A stretch of 7,245 nt of DNA from Pseudomonadota bacterium (lineage in GTDB: Bacteria; SAR324; XYD2-FULL-50-16; JAHJRI01): the NCBI GenBank assembly GCA_022360105.1, contig JAKSDL010000564.1, positions 1-7,245 of the forward strand. The letters run 5' to 3'. The notes below the pieces were generated by a model that had not been told where the DNA came from, ran no database searches, and was given only the letters and a program-made list of their open reading frames with translations. A program made the position numbers and the translations under genes. Every line of letters starts with the position of its first letter. Position 1 is the first letter of the stretch. Below are positions 1-5,718 of the stretch, piece after piece.

Positions 1-536
1 ATTTTGTCGATCCCTTCCCGTTTAAAGCTCTCTTCGGTCCAGGCGTAAGACCAGCCGGTATCGAGCAGGAATTTTCTCTTTTTGCCGCTCAGCTCTTCAA
101 CTTCGATCAGGGCGGCATATCCGCCGGCATTGTCTACGCTGACACAGTTATCCTTGATCACCTCCCAGGCTTTATCCAGGTCGTGGGGCAGGTATTGTTT
201 GATTTTGGCTATCCCTTCCTGGTACGATCCTTTTCCCAGCCCCTTGCCGTTGCCGAACGGCGGCCAGTTGTAATCGTACTGGTTGACCAGCAGGCCACCG
301 GCATTTTTGATGTCGTGCATCAGGGTGGCGTTTTCGAACCAGCTGGTTTCGGAGATGTTGGTGACTTTTATGCTTTTGCAGACCCCAATATCCTGCTGCT
401 TGCGTTCGACCTTGGCAAAATAGTTTTTGCGCCAGGGTGAATAGGAGAAAGCCCCCATGGTAGCAACGGTGCCAAGGGCAACCCCCATGGCGCTCCCTTT
501 CAGAAAATCCCTGCGGCTTGGTTTGTTTTCAGACAT
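1..536 (-). CDS. Tat-exported MBL-fold metallo-hydrolase, C-terminus cut by window edge
   Basis: The first 178 residues are present and the frame runs open off the left edge. Residues 7-13 read SRRDFLK, a twin-arginine Tat motif, followed by a small/hydrophobic stretch (GSAMGVALGTVATMGAF, 14-30), so export to the periplasm as a folded protein is likely. Residues 131-161 (CVSVDNAGGYAALIEVEE, then FLLDTG at 156-161) resemble the opening beta strands of the metallo-beta-lactamase fold as seen in the COG1237 (dihydropterin / ribofuranosylaminobenzene-phosphate synthase-like) branch. The metal-binding HxHxDH motif should lie just beyond the window and cannot be checked. The ATG at 536 has AAGGAGG seven bases upstream, and this ribosome site overlaps the TAG of the membrane-protein gene, so the two genes are co-transcribed with a 15-nt gap. 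Substrate unknown. The Tat signal and MBL start are seen; enzymatic class is inferred. Confidence 0.8.
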   Translation of the reverse strand, partial: MSENKPSRRDFLKGSAMGVALGTVATMGAFSYSPWRKNYFAKVERKQQDIGVCKSIKVTNISETSWFENATLMHDIKNAGGLLVNQYDYNWPPFGNGKGLGKGSYQEGIAKIKQYLPHDLDKAWEVIKDNCVSVDNAGGYAALIEVEELSGKKRKFLLDTGWSYAWTEESFKREGIDK

Positions 537-551
537 CCTGTTTCCTCCTTC

Positions 552-1970
552 CTAATTCTTGGGAATAATATCAATAACCTGATAAATACCGGGGAGTGCC
601 CAGATGGTTATGAAGTAAAAAGCGATTCCGGCCAGCACGCCGAATCCCAGACCTTTTCCAAAGCTGGGGGTCCATTTGACATCAGCCACATACTGTTTTC
701 GTGCTTCCTCGTCTGCGGCTATCTCTGCTGCGGTTTTCGGCACCATTTTCCAGGCGGGCCAGTTATCCATAAACCAGTGGTGCACCAGCCAGATGTTGAT
801 CAGCCAAATAGTGGGAATCATCGGAAACTGCTGGGGATGAGAGAATCCCTTCTGGGTTCCCAGAAACAGGTGAGAGGTCTTGTAATAAAAGATATAAAAC
901 AGGGCTCCGGCCAAAATGGTAACCACTGTCCTGATCAGCACGTTCACCGGCATGCTGTACTTTTTGGGCCAGTTGCCGCAATAGAAAGACAGGAACAGGG
1001 CCGGCACCAGCCAGAAGATAGCCATTTCACCCACATGCAGCCATCTCCAGTCGGGAGCAAAGGCTCTCCTGGTTCCGCGGATGGCCTCGCCCCAGGTCAG
1101 TTCCTGGGCAAAATAGAGGAAGAAATGGAGAGCAAAAGCCACGGCGATAATACCAAGGAAGGTAACGGTTCTGCGCAGCCAGTCTCCCTTGATCAGGCAG
1201 AAAGGATAGCGTTCCCAGATCGTTTCCACCAGCCACACGGACACGGTGCAACACATGATCCAGGAGACGTGAAAGTTACCCGAAACCGTATTGGCGAACT
1301 GTTCCCAGTAGGGGGGAGCGATGGAGGTGAAATACTGCCACGGGTGATACAGAATCCCCATGTGAGGGTGCATGGTGATAAAATAAACAATGGTGCTCAA
1401 AAAGAAGGTGGCAAACAGGATACTGATCCCTTTTGCCGGTTGCGACAGCTTCTGCCAGGGGGATTCCTCCATGGCCACAATCCAGGCCGGACTGAGCCAG
1501 GAAGCAATGGCAGCGAACATCAGGCAGGCCAACGCCGCGTATTCGATGGCAAAAAACTCGGTGACGCCAGGCAGTTTGCTGAGCTGCTCCGGGTTGAAAT
1601 AGGCCAGGCCGTAGTTGCCCAGGAGACCTTCAAAAAACCCTTTGATCAGCACCAGCAGAATTACCACTGAAATGGCTGTCAGGACCGTCGCTTTGATCAC
1701 GGGATGCGTCTGTTCGAGCCAGGTTCGTTTAAACGGCCAGAAATTGAAGAGATAAACCATCCAGATCAGGACAATCAACCACCAGCGGGTATACATATAC
1801 CCGACGTAAGGGGTGTACATTCTCAGCAGCCCCCTGGGGTCCTGAAAAATCCACCAGGTGGCATAAAAGACAGCAAGTGTCAGCAGCAAGCTGACCAGTG
1901 CGGGAAGTGGCCCCGACCAGCGCTTGACAAGCTTCCGCTCTTCAAGGTATTGTGCTCCAAACCTTTCCAT
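552..1970 (-). CDS. Uncharacterised polytopic, His- and Trp-rich inner-membrane protein (472 aa)
   Basis: I do not recognise a named family. About 11 hydrophobic segments can be read, roughly at residues 21-42, 60-80, 92-112, 135-160, 180-200, 232-250, 266-288, 310-330, 343-363, 384-402 and 440-463. Histidines sit in or at the edge of several of them: H201, H203 and H209 (HPHMGILYHPW), H234 (NFHVSW), H282 (LHFF), H312 (WLHVGEM), H367, H378 and the pair H397-H398 (LVHHWFMDNWP). This would suit haem or metal binding, or proton-coupled transport, but that is inference. A cytosolic-looking charged loop lies at 405-435. The ATG at 1970 is chosen because AGGAGG lies four bases before it. The frame stays open upstream to a TTG at 2075, but that 35-residue extension has no membrane or domain character. 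It is third in the leftward operon and 15 nt before the Tat MBL gene, so the two products may act on the same compound. Confidence 0.85.
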   Translation of the reverse strand: MERFGAQYLEERKLVKRWSGPLPALVSLLLTLAVFYATWWIFQDPRGLLRMYTPYVGYMYTRWWLIVLIWMVYLFNFWPFKRTWLEQTHPVIKATVLTAISVVILLVLIKGFFEGLLGNYGLAYFNPEQLSKLPGVTEFFAIEYAALACLMFAAIASWLSPAWIVAMEESPWQKLSQPAKGISILFATFFLSTIVYFITMHPHMGILYHPWQYFTSIAPPYWEQFANTVSGNFHVSWIMCCTVSVWLVETIWERYPFCLIKGDWLRRTVTFLGIIAVAFALHFFLYFAQELTWGEAIRGTRRAFAPDWRWLHVGEMAIFWLVPALFLSFYCGNWPKKYSMPVNVLIRTVVTILAGALFYIFYYKTSHLFLGTQKGFSHPQQFPMIPTIWLINIWLVHHWFMDNWPAWKMVPKTAAEIAADEEARKQYVADVKWTPSFGKGLGFGVLAGIAFYFITIWALPGIYQVIDIIPKN

Positions 1971-2015
1971 AAAACCTCCTATGTATTCATCATGTGGGGT
2001 TGTATAAGGTGATGG

Positions 2016-2046
2016 CGGAGTGCCCGATGTCCAGTCTCGCACTCCG
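2016..2046 (-). promoter_or_regulatory. Intercistronic mRNA hairpin between the small RR gene and the membrane-protein gene
   Basis: CGGAGTG and CACTCCG form a perfect 7-bp inverted repeat with 17 bases between. Inside it CGA (2025-2027) and TCG (2037-2039) can extend the stem past a two-base bulge. It lies in the 111-nt gap inside the operon. No T-run follows in the direction of transcription, so a terminator is unlikely. A processing or stability element that sets the relative amounts of upstream and downstream products is plausible. Stability was judged by eye only. Confidence 0.4.
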
Positions 2047-2081
2047 TCCGTCGTTATGAATCGGCGACCTCCCAAACAGTT

Positions 2082-2333
2082 TCATTGATTCGGATGTGTC
2101 AAGGCAGCCCGAATGGACTTGATCACAAGGGAACGATCCCTTGCCGGATCAAGACCCAGCCTTTCCGCTTCCAGTTTCAACAGTTCCGGTGTCAGATCCG
2201 GAAGATCTTCCGGTATCGTCTCTCCCCCAAGGATTCCCTCGTGATTGGTTTCACCAGCACCTGTCTCCACGTTGCGAAATGCTGACTGCAAAACTGTTTT
2301 AAAAAAATGTCGCCTTGCAAATGATTTGCTCAT
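2082..2333 (-). CDS. Small RR-motif protein (83 aa), Tat-signal-like N-terminus
   Basis: The protein starts MSKSFARRHFFKTVLQSAFR. RRHFFK at residues 7-12 imitates a Tat motif, but the following stretch (TVLQSAFRNVETGAGETN) is not hydrophobic enough for a normal signal peptide. The C-terminal half (DLTPELLKLEAERLGLDPAR at 46-65, then an amphipathic helix to about residue 78) resembles the tail of short RR-leader proteins I associate from memory with deltaproteobacterial redox operons; this link is not verified. The ATG at 2333 overlaps the TGA of the GntR gene (ATGA), with AGAGG four bases upstream, so translation is probably coupled. The frame is open to a TTG at 2405, but that would lie inside the regulator gene and is rejected. 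Function unknown. It may be a chaperone- or adaptor-like partner of the Tat-exported hydrolase downstream. Confidence 0.75.
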   Translation of the reverse strand: MSKSFARRHFFKTVLQSAFRNVETGAGETNHEGILGGETIPEDLPDLTPELLKLEAERLGLDPARDRSLVIKSIRAALTHPNQ

Positions 2334-3049
2334 GGAGCCTCTTGTTTCAGGTATTCCCGGACATTGGCCGGCATCACCCCCTTCAGCTCGTCCAGGATTT
2401 GGCAAAGATGCACCACAAACTCCCTGGTCACCTGCACTGCCTTTGCTTGATTCCGTTCCCGAAGGGCATTTAACAAATTGATATGATCACCAAAAATCTG
2501 CTCGCGCTTGACCTGCTCCAGTTCAAAAAAGGTCGTGAACGGCAGAAAATCCACGGCGCAGAGTTCCTCAAACAGGTTGACCAACATACCATTACCGGTG
2601 GCAACGACAATCAGCCGAAAAAAAGACAAACTGTCGTTCCACACCTGAAGAGGATCTCCGGACATGATACTTTGGCTTAAGGCCACCGTTCTTTTTTGCA
2701 GGGCGTCGAGCCGGGAGGCGTCCATGTGTTTTACGGCCAGATCCGTGAACGTCGGAAACAGGTGAAACACTGCTTCCAGCTGGTCCACCACAAACGTGAT
2801 TGGCACCTCTTCTGTCTTATTTACAGACAAATCAGCAGGTTGGAAAAAACGGGATTTCAGAAAGGTTCCGCTGCCCTTCTCAATTTCCACCAGGCCCTTT
2901 CCTTCCAGCATGTGCAGAATCCGGCGCAGGGAGTTTCTGCTGACGCCAAGATCCCGGGCAAGCTGTCTCTCGGATGGCAAACGGTCTCCTGAGCGGAGAC
3001 CCAGTTCCGAGATCAGGGTTTTGAGTTGTTCCAATAAGCGTTGTTTCAT
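2330..3049 (-). CDS. GntR-family transcriptional regulator, FadR/FCD subfamily
   Basis: This is a 239-residue cytoplasmic DNA-binding regulator. Residues about 3-68 form the GntR winged helix-turn-helix: GDRLPSERQLARDLGVSRNS (21-40), LRRILHMLEGKGLVEIEKGS (41-60), then the wing GTFLKSRFF. Residues about 85-225 are an all-helical FCD-type effector domain. Normal FCD domains bind a metal through D-x3-H plus two later histidines. Here His189 (GDHINLLNALRERN) and His214 (EFVVHLCQIL) are kept, while the D-x3-H position reads S-L-S-F-F (140-144), with Asp139 one place off. Ligand binding may therefore be altered. The length is normal for the subfamily. The ATG at 3049 has no clear Shine-Dalgarno, but the N-terminus matches the family start. 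It heads the operon and probably represses it through the operators at 3101-3114 and 3182-3200, being released by an unknown metabolite. Confidence 0.92.
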   Translation of the reverse strand: MKQRLLEQLKTLISELGLRSGDRLPSERQLARDLGVSRNSLRRILHMLEGKGLVEIEKGSGTFLKSRFFQPADLSVNKTEEVPITFVVDQLEAVFHLFPTFTDLAVKHMDASRLDALQKRTVALSQSIMSGDPLQVWNDSLSFFRLIVVATGNGMLVNLFEELCAVDFLPFTTFFELEQVKREQIFGDHINLLNALRERNQAKAVQVTREFVVHLCQILDELKGVMPANVREYLKQEAP

Positions 3050-3100
3050 CGGTAATTTTCAATAAATAAGTACGGAGTACCTGATGACGTTTGTAGCCGT

Positions 3101-3114
3101 ATTGGTTGTACAAT
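3101..3114. promoter_or_regulatory. Candidate GntR (FadR-family) operator, proximal copy
   Basis: The site reads ATTGGTTGTACAAT and contains TGGTTGTACAA, an exact fit to the FadR-subfamily consensus TNGTNNNACNA. It is set in a TATTG/CAATA inverted repeat (3100-3115). It shares ATTGGT-N-GTAC with the distal copy at 3182-3200. It overlaps the -10 of the TTGACA promoter, so binding would block transcription of the regulator and operon. The consensus match is seen; binding is inferred. Confidence 0.6.
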
Positions 3115-3139
3115 AATCAAAGTAAAAATAACATGTCAA
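3110..3139 (-). promoter_or_regulatory. Candidate sigma70 promoter P1 of the GntR operon
   Basis: On the minus strand a perfect TTGACA (3134-3139) is followed after 18 bases by TATTGT (3110-3115, 4 of 6 to consensus). Transcription would begin near 3103 and give a leader of about 55 nt before the regulator ATG. The -10 lies inside the proximal operator. Confidence 0.55.
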
Positions 3140-3169
3140 GGTTTTGTAAAAAAATCATAGAAAATGTTG

Positions 3170-3197
3170 ATGATAATCTTTAAATTGGTAGTACCAA
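3170..3197 (-). promoter_or_regulatory. Candidate promoter P2 of the GntR operon
   Basis: On the minus strand TTGGTA (3192-3197, 4 of 6) and TATCAT (3170-3175, 5 of 6) are separated by 16 bases. The -35 falls inside the distal palindrome, so the same regulator could control it. A start near 3163 would give a leader of about 115 nt. It is a weaker candidate than P1 by its -35, stronger by its -10. Confidence 0.4.
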
Positions 3198-3200
3198 TTT
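3182..3200. promoter_or_regulatory. Candidate GntR (FadR-family) operator, distal perfect palindrome
   Basis: AAATTGGTA and TACCAATTT are perfect inverted arms around a single central G. The core TGGTAGTACCA fits TNGTNNNACNA exactly and is like the TGGT/ACCA arms of the FadR site. It lies 132-152 bases before the regulator start, over the -35 of P2. Its centre (3191) is 83 bases from that of the proximal copy (3108), close to eight helical turns, which would place two bound dimers on the same face. As a hairpin it is AT-rich with too short a loop, so a terminator role is unlikely. Confidence 0.65.
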
Positions 3201-3244
3201 TATCAATAAACTTCCCTGTATTTGTGAACAATGAACCCCGAACA

Positions 3245-4534
3245 TTAGCGTAAATGACGACGCCAGGAGCGGACAGCGTGATTGACGGTTTCCAGGAGGG
3301 GTTGAAATTCGGTGGGTTGCTTGCCGTCAAAGCAGGAGGGTTCCGTAGCACAGAGGATCAAGACCGTTTTCAGAACGGAGCGACTGTAGAACGGCATGGC
3401 AAAATAGGATCGGATACCGTGGGGGACAAACAGAGCCCAATCGATCGGTTTGATACTATCCTGCGTATCATCGACGACCAGGTAATCCAGCGCATAGCGG
3501 TTAATGTCTTCGGCAATGGTTCCCTTGTAGGAAAAGGTGCTGGCTTGGGACATACGTTTAAAAGGATCTCCGGCCCAGTAAACGGTGACGATATTTTTCC
3601 TGATCTGCACATCGGAAAAGAGGATGGCATCGTAATGGTCTTTAATTAAAGGGCTTTCCATGCAGAGCGACAAAATCTCCTTGATATCGGACAGCGGAGC
3701 GAGCTGTTTTTCCAGCTTACCCAGCTCAACAGCATCCGGACTGGCAATGATCTGTTTCTTTTGTTCGCTGATTTCGGTCTGTTGCAGAGAAAAGCGAATC
3801 AATTGTTCATTGTTATGAACCAGGTAGCGCAACCGGGTCTGTGCCTGCAGGTGCTTTTTTCCGTTTTTGGACTGAAACGACAGCTTTCCATTCCAGCTCC
3901 GTTCCAGCGGCAAGGCTTTAATAATGGCGTCCAGCGGTTGCTTCATCAGGTCATGACAGAATTTTCCAAAAGGAAACTCGTCAAAATCGGATTCGGAGAT
4001 AGCCAACAGCTTTTTGGCCGGCGCATTGGCTTTCGCAATCCTCAACGTTTCATAATGGACAATCAGCATTGGGTTTTCAGCATCCTCGATCATCAGCTCC
4101 AACTCCAGATCCATCCCCGGGTTTCCCTTGATGATGGAAATGGTGTCGTCCACGTTTAACAGGAAACCGTAATAATAGCGGGGATCTTTCCGGTTGACGG
4201 TTCCCGTCAGTTTAAGCCAGGTCAGCTCCCCTTTTCTGTTTTTGACACGAAAGACGGTGGCGGCGCTTTTGGCGTCCTTGATCGATTCCATGAAGTTATC
4301 AAACAGCGACATTCCCTCCGGCAGGATCACACTGTTCCTGTAAGAAACGCTTTTCATCAACAGGGTCCCGTCAATACCCGGTGAAACCATGGTGTTGTCG
4401 TTTAAAAACTCGATCCGGGCTTTCTGGATCTCAATACGCCACAGCAAGGCCGGGAAATCGCTGATAAAGCTATAGATTTCATCAATTGAAATTTCCCGGA
4501 GACTGGTCTGCCTATCCGAAGAGGGGGATTTCAT
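3245..4534 (-). CDS. PAS-PAS-GAF sensory protein without output domain (429 aa)
   Basis: This soluble protein appears to consist of sensory domains only. Residues about 20-135 look like a PAS fold (SDFPALLWRIEI, then RVKNRKGELTWLKLTGTVNR and YYYGFLLNVDD, the typical closing strands). Residues about 145-255 form a second PAS-like unit, with ENPMLIVHYETLRIAKANAP as its opening and LIRFSLQQTEISEQK as its end. A charged linker (250-285) leads to a GAF-like domain at about 285-425, closing with IRSYFAMPFYSRSVLKTVLI and a final helix. No histidine kinase, GGDEF, EAL, HTH or receiver domain and no membrane segment is visible, and the C-terminus ends naturally at TAA. The ATG at 4534 has no good Shine-Dalgarno. 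It lies 195 nt upstream of the GntR gene on the same strand but has its own promoter. It may act through a partner protein. Ligand or cofactor unknown; domain calls are by eye. Confidence 0.8.
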   Translation of the reverse strand: MKSPSSDRQTSLREISIDEIYSFISDFPALLWRIEIQKARIEFLNDNTMVSPGIDGTLLMKSVSYRNSVILPEGMSLFDNFMESIKDAKSAATVFRVKNRKGELTWLKLTGTVNRKDPRYYYGFLLNVDDTISIIKGNPGMDLELELMIEDAENPMLIVHYETLRIAKANAPAKKLLAISESDFDEFPFGKFCHDLMKQPLDAIIKALPLERSWNGKLSFQSKNGKKHLQAQTRLRYLVHNNEQLIRFSLQQTEISEQKKQIIASPDAVELGKLEKQLAPLSDIKEILSLCMESPLIKDHYDAILFSDVQIRKNIVTVYWAGDPFKRMSQASTFSYKGTIAEDINRYALDYLVVDDTQDSIKPIDWALFVPHGIRSYFAMPFYSRSVLKTVLILCATEPSCFDGKQPTEFQPLLETVNHAVRSWRRHLR

Positions 4535-4577
4535 GAGGCTGGTTACGGGTCAAGGTTAAGGAAGTGGATGATTTAAA

Positions 4578-4606
4578 ATAGTATGAAATCGGTTTCCGGC
4601 TGTCAA
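4578..4606 (-). promoter_or_regulatory. Candidate sigma70 promoter of the PAS-GAF gene
   Basis: On the minus strand a perfect TTGACA (4601-4606) precedes TACTAT (4578-4583, 4 of 6) by exactly 17 bases. Transcription would start near 4571 and give a leader of about 37 nt before the ATG at 4534. Confidence 0.6.
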
Positions 4607-4629
4607 GCGGGGTAAGTGTTACGGACCGG

Positions 4630-4639
4630 AACCGCGGTT
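4630..4639. promoter_or_regulatory. 10-bp perfect palindrome in the divergent promoter region
   Basis: AACCGCGGTT is self-complementary over its whole length and lies between the two divergent promoters, 24 bases upstream of the PAS-gene -35. A second small inverted repeat, GTAA-GTG-TTAC, is at 4612-4622. Either could bind a regulator, but short palindromes also occur by chance and no regulator is suggested by the sequence. Confidence 0.25.
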
Positions 4640-4713
4640 ATACAATCTCTTGAACTCAAGCAGGTCGAAATGAAAAATCCATTTTAGTGATGCCAGATGT
4701 TTTGTATCTGAAT

Positions 4714-4719
4714 TATAAT
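4714..4719 (+). promoter_or_regulatory. Candidate -10 box of the GST-family gene
   Basis: A perfect TATAAT lies 91 bases before the start codon. The hexamer 17 bases upstream (TGCCAG, 4691-4696) is a poor -35, so this would be a weak or activator-dependent promoter. The leader of about 80 nt (4727-4809) contains a small GAAGC/GCTTC inverted repeat (4735-4739, 4750-4754) of doubtful meaning. Confidence 0.35.
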
Positions 4720-4809
4720 AGGTATTACTCGTTCGAAGCTGCAAGTTTCGCTTCTCATAACCCACTCTACAATTAACAAAAACATTAATATCAATCAAAG
4801 GAGAATATC

Positions 4810-5445
4810 ATGTTGGTTCTTTGGGGACGACACACATCGGTGAACGTGCAGAAAGTGATTTGGTTGCTGGCTGAATTGGGTATGGAGTTTGATCGCAAAG
4901 ATGTCGGTGGTCCGTTTGGGGGACTGAATACGCCCGAATATATAGCGATGAATCCAAATCAGCTGGTTCCCACTTTACAGGATGGCAAAATCACCATTTG
5001 GGAATCGGAGGCGATTCTACGTTACCTTGGTGCGAAATATGGTGAGCAGTACTTCCCCGGTAGTATTGAAAAACGTGCCGTAGTCGATCAATGGTTGTGC
5101 TGGAGCCAATCTAGCTGGATTCCTCCGCTGATCCAACTATTCATGTTCTTGATGAAGACACCTGCGGCAAAAAGAGATTCACAACAATTGAAAGATTTTG
5201 CCGATAACGTCAACGCCCGTGCAACCTTTATGAACGAGCAATTAAAGACTCGAAAGTTCATAGCTGGTGATAACCTGTCTTTGGCTGATTTCTCATTTGC
5301 CTCCTGGTTATATCGCTATTTTACCCTGGAGATCGAGCGGCCGAGCTTGGAAAACCTGGAGCAGTATTATGATATGTTTTGTTCCCATTCAGTTTACGTT
5401 CAACATGTTCACGTAGATTATGGCTGGATGAGGGTAAAAGAATAA
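4810..5445 (+). CDS. Glutathione S-transferase family protein (211 aa)
   Basis: The full-length cytosolic GST architecture is present. The N-terminal thioredoxin-like domain (about 1-78) starts MLVLWGRHTSVNVQKVIWLL, with Thr9/Ser10 where bacterial GSTs place the thiol-activating residue. It carries NPNQLVPTL (48-56, cis-Pro54) and the glutathione-binding ES pair (Glu65-Ser66 in WESEAILRYL). The helical C-terminal domain (about 88-205) has the N-capping motif SLADF (157-161, Asp160) and the usual closing motif RPSLENLEQYYDMF. Expected activity is glutathione conjugation or peroxide/disulfide reduction; the substrate cannot be told. AAAGGAG lies six bases before the ATG. The gene stands alone, divergent from the PAS-GAF gene, with no glutathione biosynthesis genes in view. 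If the host is an anaerobic sulfate reducer, as inferred, a GST is somewhat unexpected and may have been acquired. Confidence 0.92.
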   Translation: MLVLWGRHTSVNVQKVIWLLAELGMEFDRKDVGGPFGGLNTPEYIAMNPNQLVPTLQDGKITIWESEAILRYLGAKYGEQYFPGSIEKRAVVDQWLCWSQSSWIPPLIQLFMFLMKTPAAKRDSQQLKDFADNVNARATFMNEQLKTRKFIAGDNLSLADFSFASWLYRYFTLEIERPSLENLEQYYDMFCSHSVYVQHVHVDYGWMRVKE

Positions 5446-5446
5446 T

Positions 5447-5481
5447 AGCTATTAGCGTTTAGCTGTTGGCTATTAGCCTAA
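5447..5481. repeat. Degenerate heptamer tandem array (5 units)
   Basis: Directly after the GST stop codon the sequence runs in a period of seven: AGCTATT, AGCGTTT, AGCTGTT, GGCTATT, AGCCTAA. The fourth and fifth units also form a small hairpin (GGCTA-T-TAGCC). Similar AGCTNTT-type heptamer runs occur between genes in many bacteria; that comparison is from memory. There is no T-run, so it is not a standard terminator. Confidence 0.6.
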
Positions 5482-5682
5482 AACGTGTCGCTACGCTCCA
5501 TTTCTTTTCTTTCTCTTTTGATCCATTCCTATCAAATCCCTGCCTACAAAAAGACCAACCAGTTTTGTTTCCTGACTCAACTCAAAGTTAAGTGATTGAA
5601 ACAACGATCGCTTTGTTGCCTTTTCTCGATAGCCTTGCTTTAATTTACGTTTGTAACCTTAGATAAGTTTGGAGGTTACGTC
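5482..5682. other. Intergenic stretch with no supported gene
   Basis: Together with the heptamer array and the mini-ORF this makes a gap of 299 bases between the GST gene and the duplicated membrane protein. I see no open frame with a ribosome site before 5683, no clear promoter with both boxes, and no rho-independent terminator for the GST gene. Confidence 0.5.
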
Positions 5683-5718
5683 ATGAAAAAGCTGACAATT
5701 TTGATGATCCGGTTGTAG
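5683..5718 (+). CDS. 11-residue mini-ORF with strong ribosome site (leader peptide or gene remnant)
   Basis: ATG at 5683 is preceded by GGAGG with seven bases between, a better site than that of the following gene. It encodes MKKLTILMIRL and ends at TAG, 26 bases before the start of the membrane protein. The MKKLTILMI start looks like the beginning of a signal peptide, so it could be the stub of a gene cut by a nonsense mutation or deletion. Alternatively its translation could help open the next ribosome site. No attenuator-type codon run is present. Both ideas are inference. Confidence 0.35.
   Translation: MKKLTILMIRL

Noticed and set aside
82..440. Overlapping plus-strand frames in the left 440 bases
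   Set aside because: They are antisense to the Tat MBL gene, whose reading frame is continuous through the region with a clear signal and fold motif.
777..1670. 297-codon open frame on the plus strand
   Set aside because: It lies wholly antisense to the membrane-protein gene, has low-complexity Q/H/G/P-rich composition with no recognisable domain, and no good ribosome site; it is a mirror of the real gene's codon bias.
1971..2075. N-terminal extension of the membrane protein from a TTG at 2075
   Set aside because: TTG is a poor start, the extra 35 residues show no domain or membrane character, and the ATG at 1970 has AGGAGG at good spacing.
2334..2405. TTG-started extension of the small RR protein
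   Set aside because: It overlaps the end of the GntR coding region; the ATG at 2333 forms a classical ATGA coupling and gives the RR motif its normal N-terminal position.
3182..3200. Palindrome read as a rho-independent terminator of the PAS-GAF gene
   Set aside because: The stem is mostly A-T, the loop is a single base, and no T-run follows leftward; the fit to the FadR-type operator consensus is much better.
3254..4159. Plus-strand open frames of 131 and 132 codons (3254-3649, 3761-4159)
   Set aside because: Both are antisense to the PAS-GAF gene and lack protein-family features or ribosome sites.
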